NCBI GenBank assembly: GCA_019188255.1
Contig: JAETXT010000013.1
Coordinates: 1,178,001 to 1,242,000, forward strand
DNA: 64,000 nt
Source: Verticillium longisporum
Lineage: Eukaryota; Ascomycota; Sordariomycetes; Glomerellales; Plectosphaerellaceae
Reading direction: 5' to 3'
Both the position numbers and the translations under genes were made by a program. The notes under the pieces were generated by a model that was not told the DNA's origin, ran no database searches, and saw nothing but the letters and a program-made list of their open reading frames with translations. Shown piece after piece: positions 1-10,572 of this stretch (positions are counted from its first letter, which is position 1; each line of letters opens with the position of its first letter).

Positions 1-273
1 GTCCGCTACAGTACGTACAGCATGGCGCCCACCGTCCTGACCACCGACTCGGCCCACGCCGAGCTGCGCGACATCGAGTCCGGCCTCGACCGCATGGAGA
101 ACAAGGCCCTGACGTCCCAACGCGTCGAGCTATCCGAGGAGAAGAGCGCCAACCTTAGCAAGCTCGCCCCCGGCGCCAAGCCCGACCGCCCCCTCGCCAG
201 GCGCATGAGCGGCCAGGACGCCGTCATGCGCCGACCCCCCGCCGCGAAGCTGAGCGAGAAGCAGGCCGTCTAA
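1..273 (+). CDS. 3' end of an unidentified gene (partial at window edge)
   Basis: Frame 1 is open from the first base to a TAA at 271-273 and gives about 90 residues. The segment is hydrophilic and charged, with no transmembrane stretch, no cysteines and several basic and acidic patches, and it ends in a Lys/Glu-rich tail (…LSEKQAV). It reads like the cytoplasmic or disordered C-terminus of a larger protein. The methionine at position 22 could in principle be a start, but the frame is open upstream of it and a complete 83-residue gene is less likely. I do not recognise the family. It is convergent with the Sec72-like gene. Confidence 0.5.
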   Translation, partial: VRYSTYSMAPTVLTTDSAHAELRDIESGLDRMENKALTSQRVELSEEKSANLSKLAPGAKPDRPLARRMSGQDAVMRRPPAAKLSEKQAV

Positions 274-1180
274 GCGGCCGCAGACGAGCAACGCCGCGAC
301 ACTCTATCCTTTTCTTTTTTTTATCGGCATGATTCTTTTGCATGAAGAAAACGTGGGGTGAGGCTGTGGACGGATACGAATGATACCTTGAATACGGCGG
401 CCGTACAGCAATGGACTGAAACGATTTTCAATGGCGTGGAGAGAGAGAGAGAAGGGGGGAGGCTCAGAAAGCTGCGGAAGAGGCCCGGCAACGAAACTTG
501 AACGAATCGGAGTCGAGGGCTGAAGAGACGGTCCCGTGAACAAGGCGGTTTGTCAGGCACACGACATAGGACAGGCCGTCTTGAGCTCAGTCAATTCACG
601 GGAGATAATAGACTTGAAGGGCGGAACGTAGAGGCGGTATGATGCTCCGCGCGTCTCGGATTCGTGGGCGCCGTAACCGGCAGACAGGCGTGGCGATAGT
701 CGGTCTTGAGCATACCGGAAGGGGTGGTCAGAGGCATGGTTTATTGGAACTCGTCATTATATTGGGTTACTCAGCTGGCCACGGGGTCTTGATATCAATT
801 TTTTTTCTCTACTCCTGAAGCTTCGTTGAGCTTTGCTGTTATGAAGTGTTTGTCTGACTGTCTGTGAAAAGAACGAAAAAAAAGTGCAACGCGACTGCCG
901 TTTTAAACCATGCTTCATCGTCCGCAGTGGACGACCATTTCGTCCGTCTCTCGAGGTATCCCATGCCACCCCCCAATTGCGAAAACTGATCATATCCGGT
1001 ACAAAAAAAAACGAATTAGAAAACTCCTGCTCTCCCAGGCCCGACGTTGCCAAGCAGACGGTTCCTCCTGGCCCGCTCAGCGTTGGTGCTCTTCCGGCTC
1101 TTGAGTCTCTTGCTCCGCCTGACAGCCACAGACGCTCCGTGGGTGGCCAGGTACTGCATCGCGTCGAAAGCATCAACCAC
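274..1180. other. Convergent intergenic region
   Basis: No supportable gene. It holds the 3' flanks of the left-edge gene and of the Sec72-like gene, a T-rich stretch near 310-322 and a (GA)7 run at 439-452. Confidence 0.6.
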
Positions 1181-1792
1181 CTAAGCCTTGGAGCCCCTCG
1201 CGATGCGCGTCTCAATGTCCCTCAGCAGCGCGACGAGCTCGGCCTCCTCGCCCTCCATGCCGAGGCCGCGGCGCACCCACTCGCGCGCCTCCTCGAGGCG
1301 GCCCATCTCCTGCAGGCAGCGGCCGCGGCGCCACCAGGCCTTGGCGTTGCCGACCTTGCGCGCCTCGACGCTGGCCTCGGCGTCGACGCTGCCCTCGGCC
1401 CACTGCGTCAGCGCCATGTGCGCCTGCGCGCGATTGGCGTACAGCCCGGCGACCTCCTCGCGCACGAGCTGGTTGGGCTCCCACGGCGGCCGCTGCAGCG
1501 CCATCTGGATGCCGAGCGTGTAGAACCGGATGGCGTCGGGGAACTTGCCCTTGCGGAACTCGCCGTTGCCGCTGTCGCGCAGCTTGGCCACGCCGGCGCT
1601 GCGCTTCGGGTTCACCGGCACCGGCGGCGGCGGGATGCCGTGCGGCGTCTCGAGGCCCAGCAGCGTCCGGTGCAGCGTGTTCAGCGCCTCGAGCTCCGTC
1701 GTCAGCGCGCGGTTCGAGCTCGGCGACGAGATGGCCTTGGACTGCGCGTCCATCTGCAGCGGCAGGGCGTCGAAGTGTGTGAGGGCCGACAT
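1181..1792 (-). CDS. TPR-domain protein, Sec72-like translocation subunit
   Basis: The 203-residue product begins at the ATG complementary to 1790-1792. The frame stays open further upstream, but that part is low-complexity GT-repeat and is taken as 5' UTR. Residues about 65-195 form tetratricopeptide repeats: FRKGKFPDAIRFYTLGI, then ANRAQAHMALTQWAEG, then AWWRRGRCLQEMGRLEEA. Fungal Sec72 proteins have about this length, a short N-terminal region and C-terminal TPRs, and belong to the Sec62/63 post-translational translocon at the ER membrane, where they contact cytosolic chaperones. No signal peptide or transmembrane helix is visible, as expected for a peripheral subunit. It could instead be another small TPR co-chaperone, so the family is fairly secure and the exact subunit less so. 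Confidence 0.75.
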   Translation of the reverse strand: MSALTHFDALPLQMDAQSKAISSPSSNRALTTELEALNTLHRTLLGLETPHGIPPPPVPVNPKRSAGVAKLRDSGNGEFRKGKFPDAIRFYTLGIQMALQRPPWEPNQLVREEVAGLYANRAQAHMALTQWAEGSVDAEASVEARKVGNAKAWWRRGRCLQEMGRLEEAREWVRRGLGMEGEEAELVALLRDIETRIARGSKA

Positions 1793-1829
1793 GGTGGGCT
1801 GGCGGGGGGTCGTGGATTCGTCTTCTTTG

Positions 1830-1859
1830 GTGTGTGTGTGTGTGCGTGTGTGTGTGTGT
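1830..1859. repeat. GT/CA microsatellite in the 5' leader of the Sec72-like gene
   Basis: An alternating TG tract with a single interruption (TGTGCGTG) lies about 40 bp upstream of the start codon, within the likely transcribed leader of the minus-strand gene. Confidence 0.9.
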
Positions 1860-4800
1860 CCGAGATGAATGGAAACTGATGGTCGGTAGGCGTCAGAGAG
1901 GTTTTGCTTCTTTATGGTGCCCGCTGCCGTAATCGTGTGCTGCGTTTGCAAGGGCTGGGTGTAGCTGTCGAGTCGTGATCGTCGCGTCTGGTAGCCCTCC
2001 GCCGTGGTTCGTCGTGTCACTCAAGGTGCCTCGATAGAGGACACTTTTCGGAAAGAGCTTCCTTATCAGGCGCGGAACGTCATCACGTGCCGATAAGATG
2101 TACCTTGGGGGAGTGGGGGCGCCAGCCGTCAGTGGTCTCACCGAACCCCCTTTCTGCCCCAGCATGGAAACCTCAGTTTCGCCGGGCTGAGGGGGCAAGA
2201 CATCCGTCTCACTGTCATTTTCGATGCAGCCGACCTTGTCCGTCTTGCTTTTGTATTTACACGGCTGAGCTAGACGGCCCGACCGTTTGTGCCTCCTTGA
2301 AACGACACATCATGCGGTCCGCAGAGCCTTGAGCTGCCGTTCCCTGGCCAGACCCTTGAATAGTTCCAGCGTCTGCCGTCGCTGATTCTGGTCGAATGGT
2401 TCGTTACATCGTGGTAACGAGACCTCAAAGGTACTGTTGGGGGGACGGAGGTGTCAGGGCTGGAGGCGCCTCCACTTGTTATCACCGAAAGTAGAGCGTA
2501 TGTTGCATGTTGAGCGTCTCGATAGATGCAGCTCATGCAGCAAACCAAAGGTCGTTCTTTAAAGACTGATCAGACATGCCGCACAACCACCTACCTATCT
2601 TTATTGTTAGGGTTCACGATATCAGCCGTCGGGCCGTTGCAGGGAACACTCCCAGGGATGTCGTGGGGCCATGACCATATGTCAAGAACAAACATAGGTT
2701 AAGCATTAAATATAGGTCAAGCCATGAGCCAAACCTATTGCTCATCACAAATGCAAGGACCGTCATGTATAAGCTGACGGAGAGCCGCAAGTCAACAACA
2801 GAGCAACAATGACTGTGATCGAGATCAGCGTGCATATACCCGCGCTGCCGCTTCAAGTGCCGCCGCGGGGATGGCGGTAATGTCTGAGATCCGGCGACGA
2901 TCCGGCGGGAGATGAGACTACCGGTTCACTCGCGCTCAGCAATAACGTCCGCGGTCATGCAAGGCTGACAATGGTCATGCTGCCACGAGCAGGGGGGTAG
3001 TACATGTATAGGTGATATGGGGCGAGATCAACTACCAAAGTTCCTTCGGGCGGTACGTACTGGCATTGTTCCTTCTTAGGTGCTTCATGGAAAAATTGCC
3101 TTGACCTGGACATCATTTTCTGCGCGACCTGCGCTAGGTAGCAGAGATCAGGCTACTCAAGATCGCCTAACGCGTTGATTCAACGCCTTGATCGGAGCAG
3201 AATCGTTCGCATGATGCGAAGCGGATGCAATCAGGTTCATTCTAGGGATTCTCTTATATAAAGCGGATTATTCCGGGGTCAATTAGTAGACTTGGCCCGA
3301 AGTCTGACAAAAGCCGGGCGTTGGCAACAGAACACGCGCGGCCGCACGCACCTGCTCAACTAGCTTCACGGTTGGCATTTCTACATCTCAGACTGCCAGA
3401 CTTCAAAAATCAGCCCATGGATCCAAGATTCGACACTCACTCATACGGTGATACAAGACGTCACTCTAAATGGTATCAAAACTTGGGGCTGATGGGCACG
3501 ATATGGGGCGGCCCACAGATACCCGAAACTGCGAATGGAGCCACTTTCGAAATAAAAACATAAAAAACATACAACATCAGGGATTCGCTGGTGGTCACCC
3601 ACCCAACTACTAGTCCGACCCTCACTGGCTTATCTATGGGAGAGCGGACGGGATCCCGAGTTCTCCAGTAGGTATGGTCGTATGTGCTTGAAGGGACTGT
3701 TCAGCAGGCTCAAGTCGTAGATGCAAACGGATCATGAGCATGCCGGAGTCAAGGACCTATCTGCAGCCGATGTGCACCGTAAGCATGTGGATCCCTCTTG
3801 ACGTTACAAAGTTAGCAATCCAAGTGTTGTTGATGTACGAACTTTCATCTCCCTCTTGGCTTTCTTCAAGAGGCCGAGGAGACGCCCACAGACCCAAAAC
3901 AAACTTCTGGCCTGGTGACCCAAAGAATCACAGCCGGCAAGACGGAAGTTTTTCCAACCAGATGACGCTTTTTACACTTGGACTGCGGGATAGGTCCCCA
4001 AGCATGATAGGGTTCCCGCCTTCCGAAATCTGGATCGGGGTGTAGCCTCCTGGCCTGCAGCTAAGGACAGACTGCGACTCGTATCCTCTACATGTATAGC
4101 TGTGATACGAGTTCCTAGCTGAATTGGTTGATTTCAGTCCGAACATTTCTCTTCCTGATTTCTCGCTTGGAAACTCTTGTTTTCTTGTATATCCATGTGT
4201 ATTAGTCGGTGTGATGTCACCTCGGCTACGTTCAAGTGCTACCTTGCAGCACGGGACACCTCAAGGTACTAACTCTAGAGAGCAACGGTCGTTGCCGAAA
4301 GCTAGATGAAAGGCCACAAATGCACCTATCAACATTCCCGGAAAAAGGTGTCGTTTGTGCCGACTGCCACGCTTGCAACGACCAATGCCACATGGCAAGG
4401 TATATCATAGGAAGCCGTTGCGCGTCGCCACCCGCCTACGTCACGAACTTGCCGCGGAGCCGACGGAACCCTGACCGACGCGGTTCTTTGTTTAACACTG
4501 GGGCTTTTGTGTTCCTTCGATGAAATCTTACTTTCAGTCTGCATGGAGCATCGTGGTGCCTGTGGCTGCCACCTGGCCTGGAAACGGAGCTGCTGGCATG
4601 TACCCGATTCTGCAGGCGCGTCAGCTCAACGAGTCAGGATGAGTACATGTACGCCGCTCAACCAGTTCTTTAAATTTACGGCGGCCGGCTTCTATCCGCG
4701 GAGCATAAGAGACACGAGAAGATCTTGGTCTCGCGGCCTCGTGGCAGGAAATTGCAAGCAGTCTGGGATCACCTGGGAAACACAACGTCGTCATAGAACA

Positions 4801-4933
4801 TCACACTTGATCATGGCGATATACAGATGCTGTGAAATAAAGAAAAGGGTATCATAGGATAACTTAGCAAAACACTGCGCATCTCTTCCATGCCGCCATC
4901 CTGCAACCCTCAAGGCCACTCCATCGTGTCAAC
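1860..4933. other. Long intergenic region without a recognisable gene
   Basis: About 3 kb with no open frame resembling a protein. It includes the promoter of the Sec72-like gene on the right of that gene. A good TATA box (TATATAAA, about 3255-3262, plus strand) is not followed by a convincing ORF. The 3' flank of the arrestin-like gene ends the region. It could hold a non-coding transcript, but nothing in the sequence proves one. Confidence 0.5.
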
Positions 4934-6367
4934 TCAACCCTTCTGTCCCATCGTGACCGTCTCGCGGCCTTTGCCATCTATGATTGAAGCCATGGCAACG
5001 ACAATCTCTCCCTCCTTTTCTATCTGATCGAAAGCAGGCGGCGCCTCTCCATTGGTAGGTGGCTGGATCCAGGTCTCGTCCGCCGGCGGGCGCACCCAGC
5101 TCGGTTCTGCCGCGGGGCCGTAGCTCGGCGCCAGGATGATCAGCGGAGCGGTCATCTCATAGCCGACATCCTCGTCCGCGACGTTCATGCGCACGCGCCA
5201 TTTCAGCTGATGCGAGTGTCGGATATTCCACGTCGTGAACGAGGGGTGAAAAGTCCCCATGGGGCAGTGCGGCTCGCGGAATCCGACCTGGTGGCCGCAC
5301 GCGTCGAGGCGGAGATCGAGAAGCGCGCCAAAGTCGCAGGGCGCGACGGCGTCGCCGCAGGGGATGAGGACGGGCTTCTCGAGCCTCGACAGGGGCCCGC
5401 GCAGCTGGAGGGGCTTCTTTTCCGTGTCGTCGGCCTTCTTGGCGCTGAAGGTGCCGACGCAGCGGATGGCTGTCGTGCTGTGAATCTCCATTTCAATGTC
5501 GACGAGCTTGACTTGCTGCGGCACATTGGCAATGTCTTCCGAGGTGCGGCCCCAGTCGGGGACGGCCTTGACGTAAAAGGGGATGGCGCGTGGGCTGCCG
5601 AGCTGGATGACGGTTGGGTAGTCGACCTGCAGTGAGTAGGCGAACCGCGGCAGCTTCGAAGAGCCGAAGAGCTTGCGCGTCTTCTGATGGAAGCTCAGCT
5701 CGGCCGTTTCCATGCCAGGGACGAGGCGATGGGAGGCGACGACGCGAAGCGTCTTGGACGTCTTGAGGTGGCTGGAGGGGTCGACAGGACTGGCGGTCGC
5801 GGCACGAATATGGAGGGGGAGGTCGGCCTCCTTGGACTCGAAATGCCCCTCGCGAGTGTAGCGAAGCTCGGCATGCAGCCAGTACTCGACAAAACTGTGG
5901 TGTTTTTGCGAGAAGAAGCCAATGTCTCTGGCGTAAAACGTCGGGGGCAAAGCGGTGGACGCGACAGTCTCGGGGTCCAAAGGCAGGAAGCACATGTCGG
6001 CATCGTTGGTCCGAGGGTTGAGAGCGAGGGGGCTGATGTGTGTCGGTATAGTGACTGCAAAGGGCCATTTTGTTGTCTCGTCGTCATTGGGAATGTGTAG
6101 TGGCCCTTCATGGATAGTCTGCGTCATCTCATGAGGGTCGAAGTAATTGCACCGGCCACGATACGTGGCGCTCGTTTGACCATTGCTGACAACCAAGTGT
6201 GATTTGGAGCGGCCGTGAAGCTGAATCTTGACGGTTGCATGGGGGCTGACGAGACCATGCTTACGTGCGACAACTCCTATGAGGGTGTCACCAGCCGAGA
6301 AGAGTGGGTTGGGTGCTTCAAGGCGGATGCTGAGTACATTGCTGGTCTTGGCGATTGTTCGTGGCAT
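4934..6367 (-). CDS. Arrestin-like domain protein
   Basis: An uninterrupted 477-residue frame with ATG complementary to 6365-6367. The N-terminal part has the fungal arrestin fold pattern: LSIRLEAPNPLFSAGDTLIGV at the start of the first beta sandwich, then VKIQLHGRSKSHLV, and GPLHIPNDDETTKWPFAVTI. A second beta-rich domain follows from about residue 200 (SHRLVPGMETAELSFHQ, FAYSLQVDYPTVIQLGSP). Alpha-arrestins of fungi act as adaptors that bring Rsp5-type ubiquitin ligases to plasma-membrane transporters. No PPxY motif is visible near the C-terminus, so direct Rsp5 recruitment is not obvious here. There is no signal peptide or transmembrane helix. The domain assignment is firm; the client proteins are unknown. 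Confidence 0.85.
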   Translation of the reverse strand: MPRTIAKTSNVLSIRLEAPNPLFSAGDTLIGVVARKHGLVSPHATVKIQLHGRSKSHLVVSNGQTSATYRGRCNYFDPHEMTQTIHEGPLHIPNDDETTKWPFAVTIPTHISPLALNPRTNDADMCFLPLDPETVASTALPPTFYARDIGFFSQKHHSFVEYWLHAELRYTREGHFESKEADLPLHIRAATASPVDPSSHLKTSKTLRVVASHRLVPGMETAELSFHQKTRKLFGSSKLPRFAYSLQVDYPTVIQLGSPRAIPFYVKAVPDWGRTSEDIANVPQQVKLVDIEMEIHSTTAIRCVGTFSAKKADDTEKKPLQLRGPLSRLEKPVLIPCGDAVAPCDFGALLDLRLDACGHQVGFREPHCPMGTFHPSFTTWNIRHSHQLKWRVRMNVADEDVGYEMTAPLIILAPSYGPAAEPSWVRPPADETWIQPPTNGEAPPAFDQIEKEGEIVVAMASIIDGKGRETVTMGQKG

Positions 6368-8323
6368 TGCGAGGGTATGAGAAGTACGAGAGTTGTGAAC
6401 AGCGTGGATACAGAGTCGTGCACCAATTCAATGACTCGGGTGACAGAGGATTCATATACTCGCGACACGCATGACGCACCTGGGTAGGTAGGAATGTAGG
6501 TAGGTAGCAAGTCGTGGGCGAACTGAGGCCCGAGGCTGTCGTGATGGGCGCTCGACGGTGGTTGGCTTACGTGTGCGGCGCAGTTGCTTGGCTGGGCTGC
6601 CCGACACAAGGCTGATGGGGCGCGGGGAGTGGCTATGGGATTCCTCTGGGCCACTAAAGGAAGTGGCGTGGGGGGCGGCAGGATGCGGCAGGAAGCGGGA
6701 AGGAAGAAGGCCTGGCAGCGCTGTACCTTCCGTCCCCAGTTGGTCGCCACTGAACATGTACGTCAGAGGTTCCTTCCTCATTCCCCAGTGACCCTGTTCG
6801 TCTGTCGCTGAAGGACGAAATATGAATGAAGGATTCGGCACTTGGGCAACTACGACCAAACCATCTGGGCAAGTGAAGCGGGTGAAGCCGTTCTTTCCGT
6901 TATCCGAGACCCCAGAGCCCAGGTCCCAGCTCCTACCCACGCGACAGCATCGTCTTTTGCAGTGCACCAATTTCTTCCCAAATGATCAACAACCCCTGCC
7001 TTTTGCAATCTGCAACCAACGAGTCGCGGCCCGCGACTTCAGCTCATCAATCGATCGTCCGTCTTACCGTTTAGCTCTGATCGCCTCGCATCACTAGTCC
7101 CATTGGCCACTGGGGCTTTGACAGTCAACCGTCACATCGATGGCATAGCTGCGGCCGAGCACTACAGACGACCCAGCGGCTCCGATGTCGATTTCCGACC
7201 CAAGATGATCATGTCTCTACTCTACCATGGCCGGCCAGCCCGGACAACGCGCCCACCCAACCGGCGGCCCGCCATCCATGGATGCCGCCAACGGACAACA
7301 TGGCACCTGTCATAGCTGCTGGCTGAATCTATCGACCAATCTTTGGCAGACATCCGCTGCCGCAGGCAAAGCGCGAACAGATCCCAACAAACCCAGCAGC
7401 AATCTCGATTTGCAAATCCCCGTTTCATCGTACTGCAAGTAAATGCAAGCGAGGTGGGCGCTCCCCAGTCTTGCAGCCCGGTTTTTCAGGTCGAGGCCAG
7501 GGCGCCGGTTTCATCGCAGCGCTAAGACGTACAGATGCGCCCCTGGGGCGCTTTATCCCCGGCGCCGACGACTACCTGCCAGGCCTGGCCAGGACACTGC
7601 TCCGGCCAGGCGATGAGTGCGGCTCTGATTACCACTGCTGACAGCTCCATCGCGGAATGGCCGACCGGGGTTGGGATTCGCCGCGCACGTCCACAATGTT
7701 CGGGTGACTGCCGCAAGAAGCCAAGCAGATCACGAACAAGCAAGGCCGGCCTAGGAGCGGGGGGCCAGCCAGCCGACATCAGACGACGGAAGATTTTCCG
7801 TGGCCCAACACTGCTGCAATGCATGTTCCCTACTGTTTCGGCTTGATGACCTCGAGTGCAGTGTCTCCAGCGAGCTTCGACCAACACGAGCGGCTATGCT
7901 GTCGATGAGCGCCTCCATCAGATCGTCGTGTCATGAATGGGTCATCGGAAAGGCAGGGGCGGGAAAGGGGTAGCGAAGAGAGTATGTGGGCTTCTACGCG
8001 ACAGAGTCTTCCCAGTTGACAAGGAGGAGGAGTCGTCGTCGAGAAGAATAAAGGCAGCGCCGCCGCTCCCCTCGACATCGTCTTGCCTCTCCTCTCCTCA
8101 GCAGCTTCTTCCTGTACACATTCTTTGGTTCTTTCAACCTTCTACCTTCTTTTTCACCATCCACTTCACATTCGTCGTCTTCACTGTGTGAAGCTGGGAC
8201 ACTCTTTTACCATCACTCATTGAATCAACACATTTGCATCTTCTTTCTTGCAAACATCGTCCAACCCACTAGCTCCAGCCTTTGACAGCCCACCTTATTT
8301 CACCACATACTTCAAACATCAAC
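6368..8323. other. Divergent intergenic region between the arrestin-like gene and the AA9 gene
   Basis: No coding frame is convincing. It contains a short GTAG-type repeat near 6484-6510 and, from about 8080 to 8320, a CT-rich and CA-rich leader with many TTC/TCA words, typical of the 5' UTR of a highly expressed fungal gene (the AA9 gene). Confidence 0.55.
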
Positions 8324-9457
8324 ATGTCTTCCATCAAGTCTACCATTGCCCTTGCTGGCGCCTTCGCCACCACGGCCCTCGCCCACGGCACTGTCACCGG
8401 CTTCGCTGCCGACGGCAAGTACGAGGGCGGCTACAAGCTCAGCTACTACTACGACAAGATCAACAAGCAGCCTGTGCCTGAGGTCGCCGCTTGGTCTGCC
8501 GAGAACCTCGACAACGGCTTCGTTGACGGCACTGGCTACGCCACCTCTGATATTGCCTGCCACATCAAGTCGGCGCCCGGTGCCACCACGGCCTCGGTCG
8601 TTGCCGGCGGCAAGGTCGACTTCTTCTGGACCGACTGGCCCGAGCCTCACTTTGGCCCCGGCTTCACCTACGCCGCCAACTGTGGCGGGGACTGCTCGGC
8701 CGCTGACAAGGCGACGCTCGAATGGGTCAAGATTGACGAAGCTGGCTACAACGCCGAGACCAAGCCGTGGCCTGCCACGGATCTGATCTCCTTCTACATC
8801 ACCTGGACCACCACTGTCCCCGCCACTCTGGCTGCTGGCAACTACGTCTTCCGCCACGTGGTCATTGCCATGCACGGCGGTGGTGCCGTCAACGGGGCCC
8901 AGTGCTACCCCCAGCGCATCAACATTGCCTGCACTGGCTCCGGTAATGACTCGCCCACTGGTGTTGTCGCCACGAAGCTCTACACTGCTGAGGACCCTGG
9001 CATCCACTTTGAGCCCTACGGCGACGTCAGCGGCTACAAGATTCCTGGTCCGGCCCTCTGGACCGGCGGTGCCTCTGCTCCCGCTCCCACGACCCCGACG
9101 ACCCCTGGCGGCGGCAACGGTACCGAGCCCGCCGTCCCCGTGACCCCTACGGCTCCCGTCGAAGAGGTTCCCTCGACCCCCGTCACCCCCATTGAGTCAT
9201 CGGCCCCAGCTCCTGTTGCCACCGAGGCTCCCGTCACTCCCGAGCCCACCACTCCTGAGCCCACCACTCCTGAGCCCACCACTCCTGAGCCTACCACCCC
9301 CGAGCCCACCACCCCCGAGACTCCCACGACGCCGGCGCCTACCACGCCCGACGACGTCCTGCCCGAGAACTTCACCCTCAAGACCTTCATTGACTGGCTG
9401 AGCCAGTACCTTCCCGAGGGTAACGCGCGCCGCCACGCTCGCGACATGATGAACTAG
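8324..9457 (+). CDS. AA9 lytic polysaccharide monooxygenase with Pro/Thr-rich C-terminal linker
   Basis: An intronless 377-residue product. A 20-residue signal peptide (…FATTALA) is followed at once by the invariant N-terminal histidine H21 (HGTVTGF), half of the copper brace. The second brace histidine is H109 in EPHFGPGFTY, and the axial tyrosine is Y195 in GAQCYPQRINI, within the family's HVVIAMH…GAQ block. The enzyme cleaves cellulose or related beta-glucans oxidatively outside the cell. After the about 235-residue catalytic domain comes a Pro/Thr/Ala-rich linker containing a PEPTT tandem repeat, and then the short conserved tail FTLKTFIDWLSQYLP seen on many AA9 proteins without a CBM1. 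The start was chosen because it places the signal peptide directly before His1. Confidence 0.95.
   Translation: MSSIKSTIALAGAFATTALAHGTVTGFAADGKYEGGYKLSYYYDKINKQPVPEVAAWSAENLDNGFVDGTGYATSDIACHIKSAPGATTASVVAGGKVDFFWTDWPEPHFGPGFTYAANCGGDCSAADKATLEWVKIDEAGYNAETKPWPATDLISFYITWTTTVPATLAAGNYVFRHVVIAMHGGGAVNGAQCYPQRINIACTGSGNDSPTGVVATKLYTAEDPGIHFEPYGDVSGYKIPGPALWTGGASAPAPTTPTTPGGGNGTEPAVPVTPTAPVEEVPSTPVTPIESSAPAPVATEAPVTPEPTTPEPTTPEPTTPEPTTPEPTTPETPTTPAPTTPDDVLPENFTLKTFIDWLSQYLPEGNARRHARDMMN
9238..9320 (+). repeat. 15-bp tandem repeat encoding PEPTT units
   Basis: About five near-identical 15-bp copies (GAGCCCACCACTCCT and synonymous variants) encode consecutive PEPTT units in the linker of the AA9 protein. 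The differences are mostly third-position T/C changes. Confidence 0.9.
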
Positions 9458-10572
9458 ACGAAACGTCATGAACAAGATGTACCAAGGCTTGGAATTGTGA
9501 ACGCGCTTTTGGATTCCATGTGTATATATTCATTCTTCTTCTCTGGTGTAAATAGCTGGTCAATTGAACCAGGATGTGTTTCCATCTACGCTGTCGTGGT
9601 GCTGACGTGCTGTGGCTCGTGTCATTACCGAACTTGGAACCGGGCTTCCATCTGATGTGGTCGATCTCATAGCCGATCAAACCTAATGTACTCGGCCGAC
9701 CCGTTATGGATCAGTGGGGGCAGTTCATCATACATGACGATGGCGATCATACGAATACAACATCAAACTGAGAGCTGCTTCGACATGGCTCATCATTATG
9801 ATCTCAAGCCAGGCTTGCCTCTACGATTTACAAGATGCCTGTTAGACAGCTCTCTCTACGGAGCCTGGGAGCGTCCCTTGACTCACAATCATTTGTGGTC
9901 GGGTGGCCCGTATCAGCTATCAGGATGGCTATCAGGGGTCCTGTCGGAGTTCGCCGACGATTTGATTTCGGGAGCCTCTTGGGCGAGAGAAGCCAGACCG
10001 CTGGAATCTGCCCTGTCTCGGCCCCTCACATGATTTCTCCACACCCGGCTCCCCCAAGATCTGCCCTCCAAGATCTCTCACATGGCCGAGGGTGCCGGAT
10101 TGCCGTCTCGTGTCCGCGATTGCAGATAAAGAACGAGATCTAGACGGGTGATAGACAGCAGGGCTCAACACATGGCAGGGTTCATTTCGCAACGTCGCAG
10201 TGGCTGACCGATATCGAAGTTTGGTTCCTGGCTAGCGACCCGGGTCCGGAAGGTCATGTCCATAATTGATAGCGCCAGGCCCAAAGCAGACCATCGCCCC
10301 GTCTGGTGATTGCTTGTCCCAAGCATTTCGGTGCGGGGATGGCTGGTCAGGGGTATATGTATCACTGGAGAAGGATGCCGCCGACTTGAGAGCTGCTCCA
10401 GCGGCATTGTCATGACAAAGGGTTTGTGAGGTTGAGTGTTATTTGTTATTACATAGGGCCAGGCCTCCCGAAAACCTGTCATTGATATTCAACCTTCTCT
10501 CGGGACGCTTTCCTTTGATCTTTTTTTTCGGGCGCCGTCCATTCAGTCTGTCACTACCTCAGCTCCATCATC
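9458..10572. other. Intergenic region between the AA9 and amidohydrolase genes
   Basis: No gene seen. The right end, about 10490-10572, is T/C-rich and is probably the leader of the amidohydrolase gene. Confidence 0.5.

Noticed and set aside
3255..3563. TATA box followed by a short open frame
   Set aside because: The frame's only early start is not ATG and the product has no protein character.
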